From Ostrinia nubilalis (taxonomy: Eukaryota; Arthropoda; Insecta; Lepidoptera; Crambidae), in NCBI RefSeq assembly GCF_963855985.1, contig NC_087096.1, positions 15,190,001 through 15,254,000 on the forward strand: a stretch of 64,000 nucleotides of DNA, read 5' to 3'. Below are positions 54,091 through 63,778 of the stretch, in pieces (position 1 is the stretch's first letter; each line of letters opens with the position of its first letter). Both the position numbers and the translations under genes were made by a program. The notes under the pieces were generated by a model. The model saw only the letters and a program-made list of their open reading frames with translations, was not told the origin of the DNA and did not search any database.

Positions 54091-54627
54091 TGCTTGCTGG
54101 TGTTGGACGACTATGAAATGTCAAGTTGACAGATCACCAGTTTCCATGGGAAATTTTTCCAGTACACATTAATAAACCAGACTTTAATTTTCTTACACGC
54201 ACAATGGTTCTATCTAGTCTTACATCCGTCATTGTTATCGGTAACCGAGCATCGATTGGAGCTTTCAATCGATTAATCAAGTTCCGATTACTGAGTCATG
54301 AGTCATGATTGATAATCGAACAGGCTCCGATTCTGAGGGACAATGGAGACAGGGATATTTGCTGCTGTGGACTGAATTATTAACACAATCCATCCTGAGG
54401 TACAAGTTACACGCCTATTTAGCATTGGTAATTGATTTGCTACAGCATATAATGTAGATGAAAGCATTTACTATGCACTTACATTATTAACATTAACCAT
54501 TCTTTTAATTGGAAAATCTCAGATGAAAAGTGTGTTCTAAATGTCATCATAATAAGTAGGTACCCTAACTTATGACAATATCTTTTGTTTTTATTATGTA
54601 TGTATTTGTTTAATTAATATTCTCACG
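54091..54627. other. Anonymous stretch
   Basis: Short local repeats (GCAAGTGCTTGC palindrome at about 54085; duplicated GAGTCATGA at 54293). No gene. Confidence 0.45.
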
Positions 54628-54728
54628 CCTGGATGCGGGCGGCGCAGGACCGGTCTTTGTGGAATAATCCTTGGGGGAGGCCTTTGTCCAGCAGTAGACG
54701 TTTTTCGGCTGAAACGAACGAACGAATA
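54628..54728 (+). mobile_element. RTE 3' relic, (AACG)n-tailed
   Basis: CCTGGATGCGGGCGGCGCAG, GGGGGAGGCCTTTGTCCAGC, TTTTTCGGCTGAAACGAACG. Very short, under 100 bp before the tail. Confidence 0.88.
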
Positions 54729-55460
54729 TTCTCAACTGTTATCTAAGAAAACAATATAAATAGACATTAATAATAATAACTAAACTCATGAACATTGAAC
54801 ACCAAATTTTGAATGTTCGACCAACAATCTCCACGAAACTATTAAGGATCCTTCGCAGTGCATCAAATAATTTGGTTTCTCGAAATATCTATAAGAATAT
54901 CTGTTTCAAATAAAAGAGGTCAAGTAGAAAAACCCTCAAGAAACGTGATCTCAAATGCTACCGCAGACAATGGCGACTTGAAATATTCCAGAACTCCACG
55001 TAGATTTCAGACGAAAATATTTCAGGTTCACCCTTTAAACTTTGAAATTCAATCTACGAAGGAATCGAACCTGAATTCTGGATTTGGATTTTCTAGAATT
55101 TGCTGACGTCACATATATTTATTTGGGTATCTAGCAATCTAACTTTTTTGGATCCTAAATAGTCCAATCAAATCTTTATTAATTAATGTCTCTAACCTTA
55201 TAGTAGAATACTGCGTCTAGGAGTAACTAAAATAGAAAATTCACCATCTGTTAAATCATTATTATCGTTACTAATAGACCTATATAGCAAACATAGGCCT
55301 ATTTTAAGAAATTAGTGAAAAGTATAAAATTGACCCTATTGGTAGTAGAATCCTGAACTCAATATGATAAGACAATTGCACCGACACACCTCCAAACCAT
55401 CATAATCGTTTGCACCTCCACTTTCAGAATTTATTAATACCTATTCTAAAACTGAATCTA
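54729..55460. other. Anonymous stretch
   Basis: An 82-codon frame (54858-55106) is serine- and asparagine-rich without domain or splice support. Nothing else. Confidence 0.45.
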
Positions 55461-55609
55461 ACGCCCGTATTCACAAACGAATACTTGCTTAAGTGAAGCA
55501 GCAAATCGAACGCACAGCATTGAATAGAGCTTTGTGATTGGTTCGTGTGTCACCTAATGCGTCCACGGACACTGTGAGGCCTCCTAGTAATATTTGTGAA
55601 TACGGGCGT
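55461..55609. mobile_element. MITE with ACGCCCGTATTCACAAA ends
   Basis: The left end ACGCCCGTATTCACAAACGA is matched by ATATTTGTGAATACGGGCGT at the right. The interior is shared with 50173-50316, which makes this a genuine dispersed family. Confidence 0.88.
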
Positions 55610-55912
55610 AAGTAGATATTAACTACACATCATAACATGCATTCCATCCCACCAATGCATTTCACCCACATTTTCCATTCCACGTAAACCCATTCGAAGT
55701 TAAAGTCTATACGCTTGCATAATTCAAATAAAACACCAGCGAATGTGGTACATCCCCGGCTAAGGATCTCAACATTAACAATTCAGTGGTTTTAAATAGA
55801 ATCGAAAACGTGCCAAGTTGGCTTTAACCGACTTCATATTACAGACATAGGTGTATTGTTTGGTAAAGGTAAAAGCTTAGAAGTATTAGGCCTTTTTAAA
55901 GTTCGTTCGTTC
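55610..55912. other. Anonymous stretch
   Basis: Nothing was recognised. Confidence 0.5.
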
Positions 55913-56059
55913 ATCATCATTATCATTTCAGCCGTAGGACGTCCACTGCTGAATATAGGCCTCCCCCAATGACTTCCACATCGCACGGTTGGTAGCGGCC
56001 TGCATCCAGCGCCTTCCTGCTACCTTTATTAGGTTGTCGGTCCACCTTGTGGGTGGATG
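55913..56059 (-). mobile_element. RTE 3' relic, (ATG)n-tailed
   Basis: On the minus strand: CCACCCACAAGGTGGACCGA, AAGGCGCTGGATGCAGGCC, GTCATTGGGGGAGGCCTAT and a mixed ATG tail. Its 5' end abuts the tail of the next element. Confidence 0.88.
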
Positions 56060-56156
56060 TCGTTCGTTCGTTTCAGCCAAATGACGTCCACTGCTGGACA
56101 AAGGCCTCCCCCAAGGACTTCTATAACGACCGGTTCTGCGCTGCCCGCATCCAGCT
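56060..56156 (-). mobile_element. RTE 3' relic, (AACG)n-tailed
   Basis: On the minus strand: GCTGGATGCGGGCAGCGCAG, GGGGGAGGCCTTTGTCCAGC, GGCTGAAACGAACGAACG. It sits head to tail with the other subfamily, so one inserted at or inside the end of the other. Confidence 0.88.
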
Positions 56157-57066
56157 GTTTAGAGTACGTCCTCCAAAACAGGTCTGATGTTAACATCACT
56201 CATTTATTTATAAAGGTTCGAAGGTAAGAATTTTCAGGAGCTTGACCTGTTTGAAATAAAAATACTTATATTCTGTTTGGCCCAAGATTTGGTGCTATTG
56301 GACTACTTCAGAGAAATTGATGAAAAAAAATCGCAGCTTTTTATGCTTAGTTATTTTAGGGTGATACATACCTGCCTAGTAAATGTCATACTCTCGCCGT
56401 AAAGGCAGGCGATGAATTCTTAATTGTCATGGGATTTCAGTGCTGTTTTTATTTATCCTTGTTTAGTAAGATATAACTTTCAAAAAGTTATTATCTATGT
56501 TTTGATCGTAGTCTCTTGTATTGGCTTTGGCCGCGGCAAAGATAGTGCAGTAAAATTTAAAGATTTTAAAATGGGTATAGAAATAGTCGATTCTTATGGC
56601 AGAAATACTTTTATTGCCATTGCATACTGCTGAATGTTGCCAAGCAGCTGTCAAACGATTCTATTTATATAAATATTCTATAGGTATGTATAAGAAATGT
56701 GAGGAGAGTATCCTTTACAATTTTTACACTTATAAAAAGCCATGGAACAGTTAAGACTGTTTACCAATAGGCATAATATGTGTGACTGAACATTACCTAC
56801 TGTATATAGACAAGCAATCTTAAGAAACGTAGACAATACAGATGAGTTAATCTCAAAGAGGCTCCTTCCAGTCGAGTAGCATAGCATAACGCAAGATTGT
56901 TCAAACCCTTCAAACCCTGCAGTTAATCACGAAACCATACCATACCATTAAAAAGGTCGTAATATTTTTACTTCAACTCAGGCGTATTCCATTCAACGGG
57001 GCCGGTACATTGTGATACACCGAGTTCACGTTTCAGAGCACGAGTACGGTTTTGTTCACCGCATTA
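56157..57066. other. Anonymous AT-rich stretch
   Basis: Frames at 56424-56887 lack domains. Nothing was recognised. Confidence 0.5.
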
Positions 57067-57617
57067 TACAGGGTGGAATTTTGTAAGGCCACCTGGAGGG
57101 AAAGTAAGTACTAGATAGAAAATTTTACTCAAAGAAACCGTTACTGTTTTTTTTTTTTTTTTTTTTTTTATGCATAACAAGGCAGGTATTTGACCACAAT
57201 CGCACCTGATGTTAAGTGGGATGCAGTCTAGTTACTTTATTTTTGAAAAGAGATAGAACTGCATTCAAACATTTCCGAAAAAATTACCACATGAATTGAA
57301 TCAACTTAAATCTGTTAAAATTACATCCTGTATTTTTATTGCATCGCGGTCTTTAGGGTAATGTATAATAAGGATGAAATATCTCTAACAAAATTGATGA
57401 ATCAATTAAAAGAAAACCTTAAAATCTAAAATTATTTTAATTATTTACAGAACATTGTATGGTAAGTATGACGGTGAATTTTCGAAAATCTTCGAAGGCA
57501 GTTTTGAAGGCTCTTTCTTTTCAAAAATAAAGGAATGTTTCCTTTGAGTTAAAATTTCAATCTACAGTATTTAGATTACTCTCCTTTCAAGTGGCATTAC
57601 AAAATTCCACCCTGTAT
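57067..57617. mobile_element. CAGGGTGG-ended fold-back element
   Basis: TA-CAGGGTGGAATTTTGTAA at the left is matched by TTACAAAATTCCACCCTG-TA at the right, with further paired blocks (AGGAGAGTAAT-like and TTTTACTCAAAG). The TA flanks suggest a Tc1/mariner-type target duplication. A LINE tail (57143-57236) has inserted in its left half. No transposase frame. Confidence 0.75.
57143..57236 (-). mobile_element. LINE 3' tail with long poly(A), nested
   Basis: On the minus strand: ACTAGACTGCATCCCACTTA, CAGGTGCGATTGTGGTC, CTTGTTATGCAT and an A-run of about 25. Confidence 0.8.
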
Positions 57618-57830
57618 ACTCTGCGCTGCGCTTTAAAATATTACGCAAAAAATGCGAAACACATCTGAAAGGAAATTCTGCTCGTATAATTTTTATGGAC
57701 CCTAAAATGCGGACGTGGCTTGTCAATGTCGTCTTATGATGCCGTATTTTATTGCTGTACTCACCAATATGCAGTTGGATAAACATGTGAGCATTGGGTA
57801 TGCGCCTTTTCAGTATTCAATGAGGACTTA

Positions 57831-58045
57831 TCTATACTTCTAAAATATATACAACTCAAAAGTGACTGACTGACTGATAGTGATCTATCAACGCACAGCC
57901 CAAACCACTGGACGGATCGGGCTGAAATTTGGCATGCAGGTAGATGTTATGACGCAGGCATCCGCTAAGAAAGGATTTTACGAAACTCCACCCCTAAGGG
58001 GGTAAAACGGGATCCACGCGTACGAAGTCGCGGGCGGCCGCTAGT
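57831..58045 (+). mobile_element. Non-autonomous Helitron
   Basis: CTATACTTCTAAAATATATA at the start, (TGAC)n, ATCAACGCACAGCCCAAACC, CACCCCTAAGGGGGTAAAAC and the end GTCGCGGGCGGCCGCTAGT. It is the best preserved copy of this type here. Confidence 0.88.
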
Positions 58046-58046
58046 A

Positions 58047-58210
58047 ATATTATAGAGCTGAAGAGTTTGTTTGTGTGTTCCTTGAACGCGCTAATTTCAG
58101 GAACTATTAGTCCGATGATTTTTTTTGTGTTGGATAGCCCATTTATCGAGGAAGGCTTTAGGCTATTTAATATCACCCTACAGCCAATAGGTGCGGAGCA
58201 GTAAAGGAAA
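58047..58210 (+). mobile_element. Second Helitron-like fragment, abutting the first
   Basis: AATATTATAGAGCTGAAGAG begins right after the CTAGT of the previous element. TTCAGGAACTATTAGTCCGA, TGTTGGATAGCCCATTTAT and GGTGCGGAGCAGTAAAGGAA follow. The 3' end is missing. Helitrons often insert next to or into one another. Confidence 0.65.
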
Positions 58211-58246
58211 ATGTACTAATGTAGGGCCCAGTTAGTCGTTTGTATA

Positions 58247-58516
58247 CAGGGTGAGATTTAAATCACTCTCTACTACTCTACTCATGATGCATAGTGCATT
58301 CCCCAAATATGAGACAATTCCAAGAAGTTATGTCTTTATTTTTACCATTTATTATTTTGTAGTGTGCTCTTTTAAAGAGTTTAAAACGATTGTACAGTCA
58401 ATAGCACATCAGGCTATACATTTGTGTTGCAAATAACACCTATGACCTGTTATGTACGAGGTTTAAATTACTAAAATTTTAACTCGTCAGATTTGTCTGT
58501 TAGGTAAACACCCTGT
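58247..58516. mobile_element. CAGGGTG-ended element, weak
   Basis: TA-CAGGGTGAGATTTAAAT and TAAACACCCTG-TA bound 270 bp. Beyond the terminal 8-9 bp the arms pair only loosely. The 61-codon frame inside (58251-58436) has no domain. Confidence 0.45.
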
Positions 58517-59440
58517 AGTTGAAACTTTTTCAGAGTTGCCAACATTAATAAAAGAAGATAGGTATATCGTAGTCCTAAATCTAAATATATTCTGTTACTT
58601 TCGAAATTCAAACTTCCTTTTACAAAGAATTATTTCAATCTAGTTCAGGTTAGACACATATCAGAATATCAGCTGTACCAAGCAGGCAAAAAGTGATAAA
58701 TTCTGGATTATTCTAGTCTACGTACGGTACGTGTCTATCAAGCGACTTGACTGACGTGGAAACTTGATATTCCGGATCGTGTGGAATAAGGGTTGTTACG
58801 CACCGCGGCTCCGTTTTATGAGGTCCTGTGGACACCTTCGGGTTTTAGCGGGTAGGCGGCCTTTAGTTGGCAGACGGGAGAGTCCCATAATTATAATAGC
58901 CCACTGGCCGTCCTCATCAACCAGAAATACTTAAAGCATTTTGCGACGTTAAAAAATTGGTTGTTACACACATAAGTGGGATAGGATTGTTACACTTATT
59001 TGACAGTGGCTAGTGGCTAGCCCGCCTGGCTAGCTACCCACCTTCTTCCCTATAATAGGTGGTATAACAATAAAGTTAAGAGCATTGTTGTGTTTCGGCA
59101 GTTGGAGGTAAGACAGCTAATTCAGTTTCTCTTTGACTTCTGTTTCTGTTCTTTGGATTCTGAGTGAAGTTTGCTTCCACCTTCAGCCTCGACTTTTCAG
59201 GTCTTTCGACTTTTTTTGGTTAAAAAATATGTGCGGTAAAGTCAAACAGATTTTTTCTTGAGCATTCTACATATTATTTGAATTTAATCGGTTGTGACGA
59301 TTAATACAAGTTCGCTTATGTGTGTAGCAACCCTAACCGATATTGTGTAACTACATACGTAGTAATGAACGACGTACGATGCTTTACGTGATATCGTTTA
59401 GAAATATGCGAATATCTGCTGAAAATAATATCAAAGTAAA
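58517..59440. other. Anonymous stretch
   Basis: A GC-rich block at about 58795-58930 resembles no family known from this window. No gene. Confidence 0.45.
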
Positions 59441-60140
59441 TAATAATAATAATAATAATAAGCCCCGCAGGGCAGCTTTGTGGCGAGCTGTTGGTGAGTA
59501 GCGACACCACGGGGCCAGTTGTTAATCCGAGTGCTCCCGAGAGTCGGTCAAGACCCTCGTCTTCGGCTTGCCGAAGTGGAATCCGAGAGGGTCTGCAGGA
59601 CTTTCACCTCTGGCTTGCCTTAACCGGCCGGCCAGAGTGGAGTCGCTAGAGCTATATGCTCCAGGGGTGGAAGTGTTAAAGGGCATAACGCCGCGAGTAA
59701 CTTCGGAGAAAGCGCAGCACACCTCTCTACACCCCTGAGCTGGCAGACGCCAATGTTGCCCCTCAGTCCGGTCTATACGACCCATGACGCCACGGGGGGC
59801 CCATTTAGTCGCTGGCTAGTCACCGCCTGCCATTTTTTCAGTCCGAGACTATGAACCAGGCAGGTGTCCCGTAGTCTCCATCCATAGCCCAGTAACCAGT
59901 CCATCCATCCTTCATCCATAACCCTAGTCCATTCTCCAATAACTGCAATAGCTTGTGTGCACAGGCTGGGGATGGTCTCTGGCTACATCCCATGATATAG
60001 TCAGAGACTAGATCCAGCATGTGCACCACTTTCACTTTTGTCGATTATTTTGCGCTTAAAACGGCCTCTACGTGTTGGATCTGTATCCCCACGCAAGCCT
60101 TATTAAGGACCGGGCCACTTTTGACCCGTGAGCTCCAAAG
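59441..60140 (-). mobile_element. Non-LTR 3' region with (TTA)n tail
   Basis: On the minus strand a GC-rich 650-bp region ends CCCTGCGGGGC and an eight-copy TTA repeat. GGCCCCGTGG-GTCGC near the end repeats an earlier CCCCCCGTGGCGTC. Frames of 65 and 87 codons are present but have no RT motif, so it may be a 3' untranslated region or a decayed coding end. It stands downstream of a SINE on the same strand, with its own tail. Confidence 0.55.
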
Positions 60141-60144
60141 CGTA

Positions 60145-60412
60145 CAAACATAATAATAATATCCTTAGACATTTTACACTGCGCTTCTAGTCCCAAACTA
60201 AGCAAAGCTTGTTCTATGGGTACTAGACAACGGATATAAACATACTTAAATACTTTTTTTTTTGTAAATACATACTTATTATACATAGAAAACACCCAGT
60301 CCAATACAAACAAATATGTTCATGCACACAAATGTTTGTACTGTGCGGGAATCGAACCCGCTACCTCCGGAATAGTTGTCCGTTTCGAACCACTACACCA
60401 AACGGCCGACAA
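60145..60412 (-). mobile_element. tRNA-derived SINE
   Basis: On the minus strand GGCCGTTTGGTGTAGTGG has an A-box-like start and GCGGGTTCGATTCCCGCAC is a perfect T-arm with B box. The body follows (ATAAGTATGTATTTACAAAA, TTTATATCCGTTGTCTAGTA, TTAGTTTGGGACTAG) with a short (ATT)n end. The internal RNA polymerase III promoter boxes look intact. The D-arm and anticodon region deviate from a working tRNA. Confidence 0.85.
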
Positions 60413-60471
60413 TATTACTCATATTACTAACATAGATAAGCTAACCTACTCAATAATTGTCTGTGATGGGT

Positions 60472-60649
60472 TTGGCCAAAATAAACTAGATTTATTTAGT
60501 ATTATCAGAGATTTATTTCGGTAATTAAAACACAGGTTACACAGCGCAACAACCATCGAGAGCGGAAGAGACAAACAGGAAGTTGAATTGTCACTAACAA
60601 ACGTCACTGTCAAACACTTTTGCGTTTAGTTTGTGTTTATAATCTAACA
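60472..60649 (-). repeat. Copia-type long terminal repeat (3')
   Basis: On the minus strand it starts TGTTAGATTATAAACACAAA just after the purine-rich TTTAAGGGCCAG and ends near CCCATCACA, giving TG...CA termini and about 178 bp. AATAAATC (twice) can serve as a polyadenylation signal. The other LTR is outside the window, so boundaries are inferred. Confidence 0.6.
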
Positions 60650-60730
60650 CTGGCCCTTAAACACAAATTAAGGACATCAAACAATGTTAACTTAGGCTTA
60701 CATGTAATTACTACTTATCACAAACATTGT

Positions 60731-61627
60731 TAGTCCAGTCATTTAAGCTTAAATTAGGTAAGAATCTCGGAATTAGAGATACCCAGCTGTAAGTCTGTAA
60801 ATACTTGTATATTGACACCCTAAAAGTTGTCTCAAAACCTACATATGGTAGGGTGTAAGCAACTATTAAATTTTAAGATCAAAGGTCACAAAAATCGGTT
60901 TTTTGCGCCTTTTTTGGAAATATCTCATTTCCTATGGGTTTTTTGCTATTTGTATTTATTATCAATATTGTAGAATACTAAATTCTCTACAAATTTTGTT
61001 TAAAAAATTTTTTTATACGGTGAACCGTTTTCGAGATAGAGGGCGGAGAGCGCGCGGTCACTGCATCACTTCAGGTCAACTTAAGCGGTTTAGGTTTTTC
61101 ATACAAAAGGATTTTCCCGCTAATTCCCGTGGGAATTTCGGTAATTACTTGTCGTAAATAAGCTTTAAGTTTACTAAGGTACCTACATGCCAAATTTCAA
61201 GCGTCTAACTTCCGTTAAGCGTTTAGATTTTTCATACAAAAGGATTTTCCCGCTAATTCCTGTTCCCGTGGGAATTCCTAAGTAAACTATAACCTGCCCA
61301 GGTGTATGAAGAATAATTGTACCAAGTTTCGTTAAAATCCGTCGAGTAGTTTTTGTTCCTATAAGGAACATACAGACGGACAGACAGACAGACAAAAATT
61401 TTACTGATTGCATTTTTGGCATCAGTATCGATCACTAATCACCCCCTGATAGTTATTTTGAAAATATATTTCATGTATAGAATTCTGTCCTTGAAATTTA
61501 ATAGTTGCTTACACCCTACCATATGTAGGTTTTGAGACAACTTTTAGGGTGTCAATATACACGTATTTACAGACTTACAGCTGGGTATCTCGAATTCCGA
61601 GGTGAACTTACTATAATGACTGGACTA
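60731..61627. mobile_element. TIR element nested in the copia 3' region
   Basis: TAGTCCAGTCATT at the left is matched by AATGACTGGACTA at the right. A long paired block (GAGATACCCAGCTGTAAGTC to GTAAGCAACTATTAAATTT) makes arms of about 130 bp. TTGT flanks both sides, or TA if the ends are drawn in by two bases. The middle holds unmatched AT-rich DNA and the Helitron-family fragment at 61080-61485. No transposase frame. Confidence 0.8.
61080..61485 (-). mobile_element. Helitron-family fragment, nested
   Basis: On the minus strand it has GAATTCTATACATGAAATAT, TATCAGGGGGTGATTAG, (GTCT)n, TTCCTTATAGGAACAAAAAC and two of the ACGGGAA-type units, in the same order as 28081-28500. The CTAGT end is missing. 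Confidence 0.8.
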
Positions 61628-61763
61628 TTGTATCAACAAATCAAGTTGCTTTACAAAAGAAAAAGAGGAACAACAAAATTAAATGCAATTTCAGTTATGC
61701 AAAAACACATTATTACTTATAATACTTAATACTTGATCTAGTTTACATTAATCACTAGACTCG

Positions 61764-61935
61764 CTAACATAACATTAACTGTCCTACAAACCCTTTGTAC
61801 TTTTCTTTACATAAAGCTTTCGTGAAGATATCTGCTAGCATATCATTAGTACATAAATATCTCAATGAAATTTTTCCATCATTTACATACTGCCTTATAA
61901 AATGATGTCTTACATCTATATGCTTAGTTCGAGCA
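61764..61935 (-). pseudogene. Copia polyprotein C-terminus (RNase H end)
   Basis: This part of the minus frame carries T-K-H-I-D-V-R-H-H-F and A-D-I-F-T-K-A-L, the well known C-terminal signature of Ty1/copia RNase H, and ends in a stop at 61764. Upstream residues in the same frame (to 62180) come from the hAT insertion and are not part of the protein. The break falls exactly at the hAT target duplication 61928-61935. Confidence 0.9.
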
Positions 61936-62267
61936 TAGGGTTTCTGATTTCTCGACTTATTTTTTTTCTCGAGTTTCGGGAATTCTCGAGGCAAAAATCT
62001 CGAGTTTTCTCGGGTCTCGAGTCTTTTAATTAAAATTATTGAAATCGGTTGAAATTTGATAAAAACACAGGTTTTTTTAAATCGAATATACAAAAAAAAA
62101 ACAAAAACCCAACTACGTAAAAATGTACTGAAAGGATAGAAACAACACAAAGTCTTCACAAATGCAGTCGGAAGCATCAATGACTATTTTTTTGTTGGTG
62201 ATAAGCCGAGTGGTGACGGCAGAATAGAATACATTTGTCACTAACCCCTACTCTTCATCATACTCTC

Positions 62268-62312
62268 TCATAGTCCAGCAGTGGACTATAAAGGCCTGTT
62301 GATGATTATGAT
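62268..62312 (+). mobile_element. RTE tail scrap, third tail type
   Basis: GTCCAGCAGTGGACTATAAA, GGCCTGTTGATGATTATGAT: here the stop region differs from both main subfamilies, so it derives from another RTE lineage. Confidence 0.65.
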
Positions 62313-62726
62313 GATAAGTGTTTGATGATGACTGCATTTGTAAACACTTTGTTTTGTTTCTATCATTTTTACTCAGTTGGGTTTTTTGTTTTTTTTCTTT
62401 TTCAATAATATTTTTATTTTAATCTTTTAGTTAAAGAACATAGTAATACATTTTGCAAGCTATTTAAAAAAAAACATTTATTTTGATACCCCACTCCGGC
62501 CATTTTATATTTTCTAATTTTGATATACCCAGTGTCACTCTCACAGTTAAAATAAATCTAACGATACCCTACATGCCATAGTTTGTTGAGTTTTACAATA
62601 TGGCGTCCAGTGGTCGCCATATTGAATTTTTACTAACGTCATGTCTTTAGTGACATTCGCCGGACTAAGAGGAATCGGTTGACGTGCGAATCATAAAAAT
62701 CGACCCAGGAGTTTGGTCTAGTGATA

Positions 62727-63477
62727 TACAGGGTGTTTGGCGCATCGTGTGCCAAAATGATTTGGCGGATAGAATGGGTCATTTCCTATATTTTGAGCCC
62801 CCATAACACGTTCCATGCCAGGCGGCTACTTTTATATTATTTTTTTTAGTAATTTCACCAAAATACCCAAATCGCATCATTTAATTTCGATTTAAAAAAA
62901 AACTTCTAGGCGTAGCCTCAAAGTAAATATTTTGTTTTAACGTGCAATGATTTAGGGTTGCATCAAATCTAAATTTACTGGCAAATATCATCTAGTTTCT
63001 TTATAATTCAGCTTTGAAGTTTTCCGAAAAGTTAAAAATGGACCTAACATTTAAGTTTTCATTGCTATAAATTTTTTTAAAGAGAGATAGCGATATTCGG
63101 ATTTTATCAAAACTTCTCTAGTCTATCCCCATTCAAACGGTATACTAATCTTGTTTAAATAATAACAACAACTTCACAAATTCCTTAAATTAGTGCATTG
63201 ACTCTACTCGGACTGATTTGCGAAATTTGTGTTTATAGCCCCTTTTTGTGTGAATAGCACGTTAAACACCTAACAGGTAAAAATTATTTATCATATGCAA
63301 TGTAAAGAAGTATCGAAATTAAATGATGCTATTTGGGTATTTTGGTGAAATTACTAAAAAAATTAATTTACAAGTAGCCGCATGGCGTGGAACGTGTTAT
63401 GGGGGCTGAAAATATAGGAAATGACCCATTCTATCCGCCAAATCATTTTGGCACACGATGCGCCAAACACCCTGTAT
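62727..63477. mobile_element. CAGGGTG-ended fold-back element nested in hAT
   Basis: TA-CAGGGTGTTTGGCGCATC is matched by GATGCGCCAAACACCCTG-TA. The arms run about 165 bp with few differences (for example GATTTGGCGGATAGAATGGG, CCATAACACGTTCCA, TTTCACCAAAATACCCAAAT). The 430-bp centre has no frame. TA on both sides suggests a Tc1/mariner-type target site. Confidence 0.85.
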
Positions 63478-63778
63478 ATATGATGAGTATAGTGCTTCAA
63501 AAAACATACATAAATGTACATAGGCTGTAAAACATAATATTATCACTCCTTTGCGTCACGCAGTCGGGTAAAAAAAGAATGACTGGACCAGTCTAAAAGC
63601 AACGTTAACCTATTAAATAAAAACCTACTTTTGTCTAAGAAAATACACTTTCAAAAATAATAAAGCTTCAAATTCGAAACTCGAGAATTCTCGAGCTCCG
63701 GTAATTTTTTTCTCGTCTAGAATGAAGCCAAATTTCTCGAGTTTTCTCGAGTTCGAGAAAGCTCGAGCAGAAACCCTA

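Larger units (their letters stand above)
61936..63778. mobile_element. hAT element inserted in copia RNase H
   Basis: The ends are TAGGGTTTCTG and CAGAAACCCTA, with an exact 8-bp duplication TTCGAGCA (61928-61935 and 63779-63786). CTCGAG motifs crowd both subterminal regions (61953-62022 and 63680-63770), probably transposase-binding repeats. No long frame was seen, so it is non-autonomous. It contains an RTE scrap (62268-62312), a CAATATGGCG hairpin at about 62595-62625 and a fold-back element (62727-63477). Confidence 0.92.

Noticed and set aside
60345..60415. Functional tRNA gene on the minus strand
   Set aside because: The T-arm is perfect, but the D-arm and anticodon part do not fit a normal tRNA and a typical SINE body follows, so it is a SINE head.
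61936..62180. N-terminal half of the 138-codon minus frame as part of the copia protein
   Set aside because: It is read from the hAT terminal sequence; copia homology begins only at the target duplication.
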